Below the pieces are notes generated by a model. The model ran no database searches. It saw nothing but the letters and a program-made list of their open reading frames with translations, and was not told the DNA's origin. A program made the position numbers and the translations under genes. Positions 1 through 8,839 of a stretch of 64,000 nucleotides of DNA are shown here, in pieces (position 1 is the stretch's first letter; every line of letters starts with the position of its first letter). This DNA is from Leifsonia shinshuensis (GTDB taxonomy: Bacteria > Actinomycetota > Actinomycetes > Actinomycetales > Microbacteriaceae), in assembly GCF_031456835.1 (NCBI RefSeq), contig NZ_JAVDVK010000001.1, positions 1,860,001-1,924,000 on the forward strand, given 5' to 3'.

Positions 1-660
1 GCCGAGGATGGGGACCCAGGCGAAGAAGATCGCCAGGATTCCGGCGATGTCCCCGATGGTCTCGATGACATCCATCACCTTGTCCCAGAAGCCGGGGTTC
101 TTGAGGCCGTGGTTGTGGTGGTCGACGACGTCGACGATCGCGTCGACCGCCTTCTCGGCGGCCCGGTTCTTGCGGTCGCGGGCGTCGTACCAGGCCTGGT
201 GCGCCGCCTGGAGCGCGGCGTTCGCGGCGCGCGCTGCGTCGTCCGCCTGGTCCGCCGCCTTGCCGGCTGTGGAGGCGTCCTCGGGCTTCGCCTTCTCTGC
301 CGTGGTGTGCGCCGTCGTGGCCGCCTTGTGCGCAGCGTCCGCGTCGCCCTGCTTCTGCTGGATGAGCGTGATCGCCTTCTCGGCGTCGTCCTGCGCGCCA
401 CGGAGCTCGCCGGCGTAGGTGAGGAGCGCGCTGGCGGTCTTGGAGTAGCGGTCCTTGGCCTTGTCGATGTCGTCGGCGGTGTCGCGCGACATCTCCTGCA
501 GCTTGGACACGGCCTGGGACTTGTAGCCGTCGAGGTCGTGGATCTTCTTGAGCTCCTTCACGGAGCGCTGGATCGCCTCGCCGATCGACTGGTAGTGCCG
601 GGCCTTCGCCTCAAGGACGTCCGGATCCCCGGTCAGCGGCTGGAACTCCCGGTCGCTCAC
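1..660 (-). CDS. T7SS-substrate-like protein, N-terminal part (cut by window edge)
   Basis: Reading leftward from a GTG at 660, 220 codons remain open to the window edge, so the gene is 5'-complete and 3'-truncated. The first ~110 residues are charged and helical (it begins VSDREFQPLTGDPDVLEAKA), followed by an Ala/Lys/Asp-rich coiled-coil-like stretch and then a hydrophobic segment around residues 205-220 (IAGILAIFFAWVPILG). This layout resembles the N-terminal secretion domain of large actinobacterial type VII substrates, which often carry a C-terminal toxin; the C-terminus lies outside the window, so no toxin can be claimed. The GTG overlaps the TGA of the preceding WXG gene (GTGA), which suggests translational coupling. 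The diverging EssC-like ATPase supports a secretion link. Family assignment is by layout, not by a conserved motif. Confidence 0.65.
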   Translation of the reverse strand, partial: MSDREFQPLTGDPDVLEAKARHYQSIGEAIQRSVKELKKIHDLDGYKSQAVSKLQEMSRDTADDIDKAKDRYSKTASALLTYAGELRGAQDDAEKAITLIQQKQGDADAAHKAATTAHTTAEKAKPEDASTAGKAADQADDAARAANAALQAAHQAWYDARDRKNRAAEKAVDAIVDVVDHHNHGLKNPGFWDKVMDVIETIGDIAGILAIFFAWVPILG

Positions 661-959
661 TTCTTCGCTCCGCTCTTGGTGTCGTCGAGGGCCTTGGCGA
701 GGTCGCCGTCCACCTTGGTGAAGTTGTCGGCGACCGCGGCGATGACCTGCTGCACGTTCTTCACGTTCTCGGTCATGTCCTTGCGCTTCTCGTTCCACTT
801 GTGGGCGAAGTCGCGGACGTGGCTGTGCAGGTCGTCGTGTCCCGTCGCGTCGGCGACCGAGTCGCTGAAGTCGTCGGCGTTCTGGAACTCGCGCACCACG
901 GCGTCGAGGTCGTCGCGCAGTTGCACCAGCTCGTCCAGCTTGAGTACGAGATCGGACAC
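657..959 (-). CDS. WXG100/ESAT-6-like small secreted protein
   Basis: A 100-aa, all-helical, charged protein of the length typical of WXG100 proteins. Helix 1 runs from about residue 3 to 40, a turn contains HKWNEKRKD around residues 53-61, and a second helix follows. The Trp of the hairpin is present but the Gly of the classic W-x-G is Glu here, so it is a variant. Known WXG100 proteins form helical hairpin dimers exported by type VII systems. The start is a GTG at 959 preceded by a strong GGGGAGGA ribosome site. It is co-transcribed with the larger substrate-like gene downstream (4-bp overlap) and diverges from the EssC-like ATPase 135 bp away, so I infer it is a substrate or partner of that ATPase. 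Confidence 0.7.
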   Translation of the reverse strand: MSDLVLKLDELVQLRDDLDAVVREFQNADDFSDSVADATGHDDLHSHVRDFAHKWNEKRKDMTENVKNVQQVIAAVADNFTKVDGDLAKALDDTKSGAKK

Positions 960-1082
960 TGTTCCTCCCCTGTCGGTCCACGGCGCCGGGTCCTCCGGTC
1001 ATCCTGCCTTCAGCAACGTACCGGTGGTCCAGCGGGGAGGCGATGGGGAGCGGTCCCCATCCGCCCGCGCGAGGGGACTGGG

Positions 1083-1088
1083 TATGGT
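1083..1088 (+). promoter_or_regulatory. -10 box of leaderless essC-like gene
   Basis: TATGGT is separated by six bases (gcagag) from the GTG at 1095, so transcription would begin at or next to the start codon. No Shine-Dalgarno or clear -35 box is visible. This is inferred from spacing alone. Confidence 0.45.
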
Positions 1089-1094
1089 GCAGAG

Positions 1095-4000
1095 GTGCGA
1101 CTGAAACTGACTCTCGCCCGGCCCTCCGGGAGCAGCGACGACATCGTCGTCACGGCGGACGCGGCCGCCAGCATCTCGGAGGTCGCGGCGACGATCGCGC
1201 GGATCGATCCGCGGCGCACCGGCCCGGTCGCCGCACCGGGTGCGCTCACGCTGCGCGCCCAGCTGCCCGGGCAGGCGGACCCGCTGGTGCTGCCGCCGGA
1301 CGCCCCGGTCGGCGAGGCCTGGATCGGCAGCGGCGCGACGGTCGCGCTGGCCGACGCCGGACTGCACTACGCAGCTCCCGAGCTCGGCGACGTGCCCGTG
1401 GTCGCGACCCTGCGCATCCTGAGCGGGCCGCAGGCGGGCGCCTCGTTCCCGCTGCGCGCGGGCACCACCGTGCTCGGCCGCGACGCGTCGTGCGACATCG
1501 TGCTGGAGGACCCGCTGGTCTCGAAGCGGCACGTCCGCTTCGAGGCCGGCGACGGCGTCGAGGTCGTCGACCTCGGCTCGGCGAACGGCGTGGTGGTGGA
1601 TGGCGGCCTCGTCACCCGCTTCACGGTCCGCCGCACCGAGACCCTCCTGATCGGCGACACCGAGGTGGAGCTGGACGTGAAGGCGGCGTCGGAACTCCCG
1701 GCGGCGACGCCGACCGCGGGCCCGGTGTTCTTCAACCGGTCGCCGCGGGTGGAGCGCCGCTACGCCGGGCAGGTCTTCCAGGCGCCGGAGGTCCCGGGCG
1801 AGAAGGACGACCCGCCGTTCCCCCTCCTCGCGATGATCACGCCGCTGCTGCTGGGCGGCGCGATGTTCGCACTGACCCACCAGCCGACGACGTTGCTGTT
1901 CGTGCTGCTGTCGCCGGTGATGCTCGTCGGCAACTACATCAGCGGCCGCACCCGCGGCAAGCGGAAGCTGAAGAAACAGATCGCGCTCTTCGAGCAGCGG
2001 CTGGAGGCGCTCTCGACCAAGCTGGAGCAGGAGCGCCGCGTGGAGGTCGAGCTCCGCCAGGCCGAGACGCCGACCACCGCCGACGCCCTCTCGGAGGCGG
2101 TGCGCCGCGGACCACTGCTGTGGACGCGGCGCCCCGAGCACTGGTCGTTCCTCAACCTGCAGCTGGGCCGCGGTTCGATGCGGTCGCGCAACAGCGTCCA
2201 GGCCGTCGACCGGGCGGAGCTGATCGCGGAGTTCCAGGAGCGGCTGGACGCGGTCATCGCCGCGAACGAGCGCGTCGACGACGTTCCCGTGCTCGACAAC
2301 CTGTACGAGTCGGGCGCCCTGGGCATCGCCGGACCCGCCGAGCTGATCGCCGGCTCCGTCAACTCGGTGCTCGTGCAGCTCACCGCCCTGCACTCCCCCG
2401 CCGAGCTGGCGGTCGCGGCGCTGGTCTCCCCGCGCTGGTCGCGCGAACTCGGCTGGCTGAAGTGGATGCCGCACACGTCCTCCCCGCACAGCCCGCTGCC
2501 CGGCGCCCACCTCGCCGACAGCGCGTCAAGTGCGGCGGGCGTGCTGAGCGCGCTCGAGGGACTCGTGGAGGAGCGGCTGGCGGCCGCCCGCAGCGGCCCG
2601 CAGCGCCGTGGAGCCATGGAGCAGGAGCGCGCCGCGCTGGAACGCGGCGCCGACGTCGGGCGATCGCAGACCGCCGAGGGCACGCCGTCCCCGGTTCCGG
2701 CGGTCGTCGTCGTCATCTCCGACGACGTCGCCGTCGACCGCGCGCGCCTGGTGCAGCTGGCCGAGTCGGCGGCGGACGCAGGCGTCTTCCCGATCTGGGT
2801 CTCCGACGACGTGCATGCGCTCCCCGCCGTCTGCCGCACGTACCTCCAGCACACCGACCAGCCGCACCGCGCCCGCGCCGGGTTCGTCCGGCTCGGCGAG
2901 ACGGTGGACGACGTCGTCACCGAGCCGGTCAGCGCCGCCACAGCCCTCGACTACGCCAAGCGGATGGCGCCCGTGATCGACGCCGGGGCGCTGGTCGCCG
3001 ACGCGAGCGACCTGCCGCGCTCGATCTCCCTCGTCACCCTGCTCGGCCACGAGCTGGCCGAGTCGTCGAACGCGGTGGTCGACCGCTGGCGGCAGAACGC
3101 CTCCATCCACGACCGCAGCTCGGGGGCCCGACCCGTGCGCCGCCGTCCCGGCACGCTGCGCGCGACCATCGGCTCCGCCGGTGTCGACGCCATGCACCTC
3201 GACCTCCGCACCCAGGGGCCGCACGCCCTCGTCGGCGGGACCACCGGCGCCGGGAAGAGCGAGTTCCTGCAGGCGTGGGTGCTCGGGATGGCCGCCGAGT
3301 ACAGCCCGGATCGGGTCACCTTCCTGTTCGTGGACTACAAGGGCGGGTCCGCCTTCGCCGACTGCGTCAGCCTCCCGCACTGCGTCGGCCTGGTCACCGA
3401 CCTCAGTCCGCACCTGGTGCGGCGGGCGCTGACCAGCCTGCGCGCCGAACTGCACCACCGCGAGCACCTGCTCAACCGCAAGAAGGCGAAGGACCTGCTC
3501 GAGCTGGAGAAGCGCGGCGACCCGGACAGCCCGCCCGCCCTGGTGCTCGTGATCGACGAGTTCGCGGCGCTGGTGGGAGAGGTCCCGGAGTTCGTGGACG
3601 GCGTGGTCGACATCGCGCAGCGCGGACGCTCGCTCGGCATCCACCTGATCATGGCGACGCAGCGGCCGGCCGGCGTCATCAAGGACAACCTGCGCGCCAA
3701 CACCAACCTGCGCATCGCCCTGCGGATGGCGGACGAGTCCGACAGCCAGGACGTCGTCGGTGTGGCCGACGCCGCCCACTTCGACCCGGGCATCCCCGGC
3801 CGCGGCATGGCGAAGACCGGCCCAGGGCGGCTGGTCCGCTTCCAGTCGGCGTACGCGGGCGGCTGGACCACCCGCGAGCCGGAGCGGGCGGGCGTGGAGG
3901 TCGCCGAGCTGCGGTTCGGCGGCGAGGTGCGCTGGGAGGAGGAGCGCCCGGCGGAGGAGCCGGAGCGCGACCTCGGTCCGACCGACCAGCAACGGCTGGT

Positions 4001-5609
4001 GGCGTCGATCGTCCGCGCTCAGGCCGCTGCGCACATCCCGGCCCCGCGCCGCCCGTGGCTCGACGAGCTGGCCGCCGCCTACGACCTGGGGCTGCTGCGG
4101 CAGCGGACGGACGCGGAGCTGCTGCTCGGCGTCGCCGACATCCCGGACCGGCAGGAGCAGCGGCCCGTGTACTTCCAGCCCGACCTCGACGGCAACATCG
4201 CCGTCTACGGAACCGGCGGGTCGGGCAAGTCGACGGTGCTGCGCACCCTGGCATCGGCGGCGGCGATCACCCCGCGCGGCGGTCCGGTGCACGTCTACGG
4301 CCTCGACTTCGGGGCCGGCAGCCTGCGGATGCTCGAGAAGCTGCCGCACGTCGGCTCCATCATCCCGGGCGACGACCCCGAGCGGATCATCCGCCTGTTC
4401 CGGATGCTGAAGGAGACCCTCGAGGACCGCGGCCCGCGCTTCGCCGAGGCCAACGCCTCCAACATCACCGAGTACCGGTCGCTGACCGGGCGGCTGGACG
4501 AGCCGCGCATCCTGCTGCTCGTGGACGGCTTCCCCGGCTTCCGGGAGGACTTCGAGATCCCGGCCGGCCGCTCGCAGTGGTACGACGTGTTCCGCGACAT
4601 CCTGGCCGACGGCCGGCGACTCGGCATGCACGTCGCCCTCACCGGCGACCGCGCGGGCGCCGTGCCGACCGCCATCGGGTCCCTGGTCCAGCGGCGCGTG
4701 GTGCTGCGGCTGGCCGACGACGGCTACGGGATGCTCGACGTGCCCGGCGACATCCTCTCGCCCGCCTCCCCTCCCGGACGGGCGATCGTCGACGGCTACG
4801 AGACGCAGGTCGCCGTGCTCGGCGGCTCGCGCGCGGTCGCGGACCAGTCGGAGGCGGTGCGCCGGCTGGCCGAGGCGATGGAGCGGGCCGGCATCGCGCC
4901 CGCACCCGCCGTCGGCTCGATGCCGACCGAGCTGCTGCCCGCGACCCTGCCCGACAGCACGAACGGCCTCCCCGTGCTCGGCATCGGCGACCTCGACCTC
5001 GGGCCGCTCGGCTTCGAGCCGTCCGGGACGCTGCTGCTCGCGGGGCCGCCCGCCAGCGGTCGCACCACGGCCCTCGCCGCCATCGTGGACGCCGTCGCCC
5101 GGTTCGACGCCGAGACGCGGCTCTACTACGTCGGAAGCGCGCGCTCGCCGCTCGCCGGCTCGGGGATGTGGACGGACCGCGCGCTCACCCCGTCCGACGC
5201 GGCGGAGCTCGCCAAGGACCTCGCCGTCGCCGTCGCGGACCCGGACACCGAGGGACGGATCGCCGTCTTCGTCGAGAGCATCGGCGACTTCCTGCAGACG
5301 CCCGCCGACTCGGCCATCGTCGAGCTGGTGCGTGCCGTGCGGCGCAGCGACCACCTGCTCGTGGCGGAAGCGGAGACCAGCGCGTGGGGAAGCTCCTGGC
5401 CGCTGCTCGGTGAGGTGAAGAACGGCCGCCGCGGCCTGCTGCTGCAGCCGGACTCGATCGAGGGCGACCTCCTGCTGAAGACGCCGCTGCCGCGGCTGAA
5501 CCGGTCGGAGTTCCCTCCGGGCCGCGGGGTGCTCATCCAGAAGGGCGGTTTCACGCGCGTGCAGGTGCCGCTGGTGGATGCGTCGCTTCCGGCTCGCGTG
5601 CGGGTCTGA
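1095..5609 (+). CDS. eccC: Type VII secretion FtsK/SpoIIIE ATPase, EssC layout with FHA domain
   Basis: 1504 aa from a leaderless GTG at 1095. Order of parts: an N-terminal domain with an FHA fold at about residues 106-176 (GRDASCDIVLEDPLVSKRH and a later GSANG), two membrane spans at about 243-284, then three FtsK-type ATPase domains. Domain 1 has Walker A GGTTGAGKS at ~714 and Walker B LVLVIDEF at ~816. Domain 2 has GTGGSGKS at ~1039. Domain 3 has a degenerate GPPASGRT at ~1317, as is usual for the last domain of this family. FHA modules ahead of the ATPase are the Firmicutes EssC arrangement, not the split EccCa/EccCb of mycobacteria. The protein is the membrane-bound motor that recognises WXG-type substrates; the divergent WXG gene fits. 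The other core membrane components are not in the window, although the flanking region upstream is unseen. Confidence 0.88.
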   Translation: MRLKLTLARPSGSSDDIVVTADAAASISEVAATIARIDPRRTGPVAAPGALTLRAQLPGQADPLVLPPDAPVGEAWIGSGATVALADAGLHYAAPELGDVPVVATLRILSGPQAGASFPLRAGTTVLGRDASCDIVLEDPLVSKRHVRFEAGDGVEVVDLGSANGVVVDGGLVTRFTVRRTETLLIGDTEVELDVKAASELPAATPTAGPVFFNRSPRVERRYAGQVFQAPEVPGEKDDPPFPLLAMITPLLLGGAMFALTHQPTTLLFVLLSPVMLVGNYISGRTRGKRKLKKQIALFEQRLEALSTKLEQERRVEVELRQAETPTTADALSEAVRRGPLLWTRRPEHWSFLNLQLGRGSMRSRNSVQAVDRAELIAEFQERLDAVIAANERVDDVPVLDNLYESGALGIAGPAELIAGSVNSVLVQLTALHSPAELAVAALVSPRWSRELGWLKWMPHTSSPHSPLPGAHLADSASSAAGVLSALEGLVEERLAAARSGPQRRGAMEQERAALERGADVGRSQTAEGTPSPVPAVVVVISDDVAVDRARLVQLAESAADAGVFPIWVSDDVHALPAVCRTYLQHTDQPHRARAGFVRLGETVDDVVTEPVSAATALDYAKRMAPVIDAGALVADASDLPRSISLVTLLGHELAESSNAVVDRWRQNASIHDRSSGARPVRRRPGTLRATIGSAGVDAMHLDLRTQGPHALVGGTTGAGKSEFLQAWVLGMAAEYSPDRVTFLFVDYKGGSAFADCVSLPHCVGLVTDLSPHLVRRALTSLRAELHHREHLLNRKKAKDLLELEKRGDPDSPPALVLVIDEFAALVGEVPEFVDGVVDIAQRGRSLGIHLIMATQRPAGVIKDNLRANTNLRIALRMADESDSQDVVGVADAAHFDPGIPGRGMAKTGPGRLVRFQSAYAGGWTTREPERAGVEVAELRFGGEVRWEEERPAEEPERDLGPTDQQRLVASIVRAQAAAHIPAPRRPWLDELAAAYDLGLLRQRTDAELLLGVADIPDRQEQRPVYFQPDLDGNIAVYGTGGSGKSTVLRTLASAAAITPRGGPVHVYGLDFGAGSLRMLEKLPHVGSIIPGDDPERIIRLFRMLKETLEDRGPRFAEANASNITEYRSLTGRLDEPRILLLVDGFPGFREDFEIPAGRSQWYDVFRDILADGRRLGMHVALTGDRAGAVPTAIGSLVQRRVVLRLADDGYGMLDVPGDILSPASPPGRAIVDGYETQVAVLGGSRAVADQSEAVRRLAEAMERAGIAPAPAVGSMPTELLPATLPDSTNGLPVLGIGDLDLGPLGFEPSGTLLLAGPPASGRTTALAAIVDAVARFDAETRLYYVGSARSPLAGSGMWTDRALTPSDAAELAKDLAVAVADPDTEGRIAVFVESIGDFLQTPADSAIVELVRAVRRSDHLLVAEAETSAWGSSWPLLGEVKNGRRGLLLQPDSIEGDLLLKTPLPRLNRSEFPPGRGVLIQKGGFTRVQVPLVDASLPARVRV

Positions 5610-5626
5610 CGGACTCTGCGCGCCGG

Positions 5627-6121
5627 CTATTCGTCCTCGTCGCGCTCCCACGGCCAGCGGGGGCGGCCGCGCTGGCGGAAGCGGCCCACCAGCACCAGCT
5701 GGTAGAGCAGCGTCACGGCGAACGCCGCGACGCCGGCCGTGATCGACGGCCACCGGACCAGCTGTGAGAGGGCGAACAGGAAGTAGTGCAGCGGGTCGCC
5801 GGGGTCGCCGAAGGCGCCGGCGATCCCGCCTGCGGCGATGAACACGGCGTAGCAGGCGACGCCGACGCCGAAGGCGACGCCCGGGGACACGCGCTGCTGG
5901 TCGGCAGGGACGCGGGTACCGAGCACGATGAGGAACACGAGCAGCATGACGGCCGCCGCGATCACCATGGTGGGGCCGACCAGCGGTCCCACCTGCGGAT
6001 CGCCGATGACATCCGTGTCCGTGGCGAGCGAGATCAGCCCGAACGCCGCGACGAGCAGCGCGAGGTAGAGCCCCGCCGCGAAGAACGCGACGACGGTGGC
6101 GTAGGCCCGGTCGTCACGCAT
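5627..6121 (-). CDS. Four-helix membrane protein of unknown function
   Basis: 164 aa with four predicted membrane spans (about residues 8-32, 48-68, 80-103 and 118-142) and a charged C-terminal tail ending RDEDE. It lies 14 bp downstream of the next gene on the same strand (6136-7305), so the two are probably one operon. It converges on the EssC-like gene with only 17 bp between stops. I do not recognise the family, and nothing in it shows a catalytic function. Confidence 0.75.
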   Translation of the reverse strand: MRDDRAYATVVAFFAAGLYLALLVAAFGLISLATDTDVIGDPQVGPLVGPTMVIAAAVMLLVFLIVLGTRVPADQQRVSPGVAFGVGVACYAVFIAAGGIAGAFGDPGDPLHYFLFALSQLVRWPSITAGVAAFAVTLLYQLVLVGRFRQRGRPRWPWERDEDE

Positions 6122-6135
6122 CCGTCACCTCCGGA

Positions 6136-7305
6136 TCAGTACCCCTGAGACGCGTAGGCCGCGGCGGCCTGGTTCTGGGTGTCGGCCACCTGCTGCTCGT
6201 AGTCGGCCTGCGCCTCCGCGTTCCGTGCCTTCAGCTTGCGGCCGCGCCCGGCCAGCCAGGCGCCCGTCCAGATGGAGATCTCGCGGGCGATCACACCGGC
6301 GAGCACGGCGAACGGGTTGACCCAGGCGCTGCGCATCAGGATGGCGAACTCGTTGGAGGTGCGCGTCCAGTACTGCGCGTCGACGAGCCCGGCCCCGATG
6401 TAGACGAGGTAGACGAAGACGGCGACGAACAGGCCGCCCAGGATGTAGGCCCACCAGCGCGCGCGGTTCAGGATCTGGATGAGCACGACCATCCCGATGA
6501 AGAACGCCACGACCGGAGCCCACCCGCGGAGGCCGCCGGTGAAGAACTGGACCAGCGCGGGGACGAACTCGTCGCTCGGGGTGAGCAGCGAGCCGACGAT
6601 GAGCACGGCCGCGGCCCACAGGACGGCGAACGCGACGGTGCCGACGAGGGCGATCAGGATGCCGACGCCGCGGTTGCTCTTCTTCTTCGGCGGCTCGGGA
6701 CGCTGCAGGTAGATCGGGGCGACCGGCTGCGGGGCCGCGGGGGCGGCGGTCGTGGCGGCCGTTCCGGCGGCGGCGGTCGCGACTCCGGCGGTCTCGCCGC
6801 CCGAGGCGGCGGGGTACGCCGTGGTCGGGGCGTCCTGCGCCTGGCGGAGGTTGGCCGCCTCGGCGGCGACGATCACCGGGGTGGCCGACTCGGTCGGCGA
6901 CGCGGTGTCGACGGTCGCGTCGCCCCCGGCGGTGGCGCCGGCGGCGCCCGGCTGGGCGCTGTTGCGTGCGACGGCGGCGGCGACGTCGTCGTCGGTGGAG
7001 ACGACGGGCTCCGGCTCGGAGATCGCCGCGGGGCGCGCGGGCTCGGCGGCGGGCGCCGGAACGGCGGCTGCCGGGACGGCGGCGGGGGCGCCCGCGTTCG
7101 CGGCCGTCTCCTCCTCCGCCGGGCGGTTGAGGTGGCCGCGTGCGGACACGGGGCTCGACGGGGGCTCCACGACCTGCGCACCCGTGTCGGTGCTGGGCTC
7201 CGCGGCGGCCGACTCGGCCGGGGCGGTCGCGGGGGCGACCCGCTCGGCGTCGGGCGCGGGCTCGTAGGTCTCGCGCTTGGGCGCGGTCTCCGGCGTGTCG
7301 CTCAT
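6136..7305 (-). CDS. Membrane protein with long Ala/Pro-rich N-terminal tail
   Basis: 389 aa from the ATG at 7305, chosen over an upstream in-frame start because GGAGGAG sits right before it. Residues 1 to ~200 are low-complexity Ala/Pro/Thr/Val/Glu and probably disordered. A KKKSNRG stop-transfer-like patch precedes four hydrophobic spans: about 215-240, 255-280, 285-310 and a weaker one near 330-350. The tail is Gln/Ala-rich. The layout resembles actinobacterial membrane proteins with disordered cytosolic tails, but I do not recognise a family. It is followed at 14 bp by a second membrane protein, and its promoter region holds an inverted repeat over a likely -10 box. Confidence 0.8.
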   Translation of the reverse strand: MSDTPETAPKRETYEPAPDAERVAPATAPAESAAAEPSTDTGAQVVEPPSSPVSARGHLNRPAEEETAANAGAPAAVPAAAVPAPAAEPARPAAISEPEPVVSTDDDVAAAVARNSAQPGAAGATAGGDATVDTASPTESATPVIVAAEAANLRQAQDAPTTAYPAASGGETAGVATAAAGTAATTAAPAAPQPVAPIYLQRPEPPKKKSNRGVGILIALVGTVAFAVLWAAAVLIVGSLLTPSDEFVPALVQFFTGGLRGWAPVVAFFIGMVVLIQILNRARWWAYILGGLFVAVFVYLVYIGAGLVDAQYWTRTSNEFAILMRSAWVNPFAVLAGVIAREISIWTGAWLAGRGRKLKARNAEAQADYEQQVADTQNQAAAAYASQGY

Positions 7306-7331
7306 CCTGGCTCCTCCATCGGCCCGACGGG

Positions 7332-7357
7332 CCCGTTGCGCCCACTGTAGCAACGGG
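7332..7357 (-). promoter_or_regulatory. Inverted repeat spanning a likely -10 box
   Basis: CCCGTTGC and its exact complement flank a 10-base centre. Read on the minus strand, the centre contains TACAGT, a good actinobacterial -10, about 30 nt upstream of the ATG at 7305. It could be an operator or a short terminator for the pil operon that ends at 7396. There is no U-tract. Confidence 0.4.
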
Positions 7358-7395
7358 GCGGCGGGAGTCCAGGGAGGCGGGACCGGAGGCCCGAG

Positions 7396-8106
7396 TTACT
7401 TGTTCGCCGGGGCCGTGATCGCAGTGCTGCCGCTCCCCTTGGGAAGAACTGTGTAGATATACCCGTTGACTTTCGCCTCCACAGCGGCGGCGTTGTCGGA
7501 AGGAAGCAGGCTAGCGCCTGTCACCAGGAAGAGCCGGCTGCCGGTCTGCACCGACTTCAGGAAAGCCCGAACCGCGGTCCACGACCCCTTCACCGTCACC
7601 ACGGCGGGAGTCGCGACCAGCAGAGGAGCGTTCGCGGCGGCCGTCCCGCCCGGAGCCGCGGGCGCGGGTGAAGCGGTCGGCGAAGCGGTCGGCGCTGGAG
7701 TGGCCGTCGACGTGGAGGGGCCGCTCGCGTCCGGCGTGGAGGCACCGTTGGCGGGGCCCGGGTCGGGGATCGTGTCGGAGAAGGTGATCGAGGTGATCGT
7801 CACCGAATCGGCAGCGGCCGCCGCCGAGAGATCCTTCATGAACGAGGGGTAGTCCGCCGTGTCCGTGGGGACCGAGCGACGCAGGGACGCCAATTCCTTG
7901 TCGATGGTGGGCATGTCCGCATAATCCTGCTTGAGTTTCGCCAGCTTGGCCAGGTTGACTGCGTTCGCCTGGTCGACCGTGAATCTCTCCGCCGCCGCAT
8001 CCGAGGCAGCGGAGATCTGGGGCTGAATGGCCAGAAACCAGCCGCCGACGAGGATGGCTGCCGCGAGGACGATAGCGCCGATAGTCCAGAGTCGCGTCGC
8101 GTTCAT
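7396..8106 (-). CDS. pilO: Type IV pilus PilO-like inner-membrane alignment protein
   Basis: 236 aa from the ATG at 8106, one base after the pilN stop. A short cytosolic stretch leads to one membrane span (about residues 5-27), then a helical region with repeated Ala and Lys residues, then a periplasmic-type ferredoxin-like domain containing LRRSVPTDTADYPSFMKDL. In known systems PilO pairs with PilN through this layout and links the PilM ring to the pilus. A Pro/Ala/Thr-rich insert at about residues 120-165 splits the C-terminal domain and is unusual. It is the last gene of the operon. Assignment rests on gene order pilM-pilN-pilO and topology more than on sequence motifs. Confidence 0.75.
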   Translation of the reverse strand: MNATRLWTIGAIVLAAAILVGGWFLAIQPQISAASDAAAERFTVDQANAVNLAKLAKLKQDYADMPTIDKELASLRRSVPTDTADYPSFMKDLSAAAAADSVTITSITFSDTIPDPGPANGASTPDASGPSTSTATPAPTASPTASPAPAAPGGTAAANAPLLVATPAVVTVKGSWTAVRAFLKSVQTGSRLFLVTGASLLPSDNAAAVEAKVNGYIYTVLPKGSGSTAITAPANK

Positions 8107-8107
8107 G

Positions 8108-8839
8108 TCATTTGCCCTTCTCGGCGAACCGGCCATCGAACGCGGCGGAGTTCAGGTGGAGTGTCACATTGGACAGGTACAAGCCGGTCGTGTCGTCCCG
8201 GCTTGTGGTGCCGGGGATCGCGTCGCTGTAGCCGGGAAGAGCGGACAGCGCCGTCACCCAGTCAGCGAGATCCGGGATCTCTGCGCTCACGGCCTGCAGG
8301 TCCACCGTTGCGACGCGCAGGCCCTGCAGCGGTGAAGAAGGCTGCTCGAAGACCTCGAATGGCGAGGCCGACTTGATATTGAATCCGGCGACCAGGACAC
8401 CCGCGGGAAGCGCGGCCTGGATGCGATCGATGTACGAGCTCCAATCGATCTCCGTCGATGCGCCTCTTGTCTGCGCGGCCTTGAGCAGCGCGACCTGGCG
8501 TTGAGCATCCTGCGCCTTGATGAATTGCTTCTGCTGGCTGAGGATCGTGGCGGTCTGCTGCTGCGCATCGACGACGCTCGACTTCATCGACTCGGCCAAC
8601 GCCGTCGCACCCACCGATCCGAGGATCACCAGCACCAGGGCGCCGGCCACGACGTAGACGAGGAGGTGGCGAACGCCTCTGGCCTTCCGCTGAGCCTTGA
8701 TCTCGGGCGGGAGAAGGTCCACACGGGGCGCCGTCAGCACCAGAATGGGCGCGGTGGGCGGTTTGCTCGGAGGACCCGAACTCTTGCGTTTAGTCCGCCC
8801 CTTCATCTCTTCCGCGCCTGAGCTCGCTGCGATGCTCAT
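8108..8839 (-). CDS. pilN: Type IV pilus PilN-like assembly protein
   Basis: 243 aa. The cytosolic N-terminus contains APRVDLLPPEI, close to the conserved NLLP motif with which PilN docks into PilM in characterised systems. One membrane span follows (about residues 60-82), then a coiled coil (MKSSVVDAQQQTATILSQ) and a C-terminal alpha/beta domain. The start overlaps the pilM stop by 4 bp (ATGA), consistent with tight coupling. The preceding ~40 residues are Lys/Ser/Pro-rich, longer than in typical PilN. Confidence 0.8.
   Translation of the reverse strand: MSIAASSGAEEMKGRTKRKSSGPPSKPPTAPILVLTAPRVDLLPPEIKAQRKARGVRHLLVYVVAGALVLVILGSVGATALAESMKSSVVDAQQQTATILSQQKQFIKAQDAQRQVALLKAAQTRGASTEIDWSSYIDRIQAALPAGVLVAGFNIKSASPFEVFEQPSSPLQGLRVATVDLQAVSAEIPDLADWVTALSALPGYSDAIPGTTSRDDTTGLYLSNVTLHLNSAAFDGRFAEKGK

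Noticed and set aside
801..1094. Longer in-frame N-terminus of the EssC-like gene
   Set aside because: It would overlap the divergent WXG gene and its promoter, and the sequence is not like a protein. The GTG at 1095 has a -10 at the right distance.
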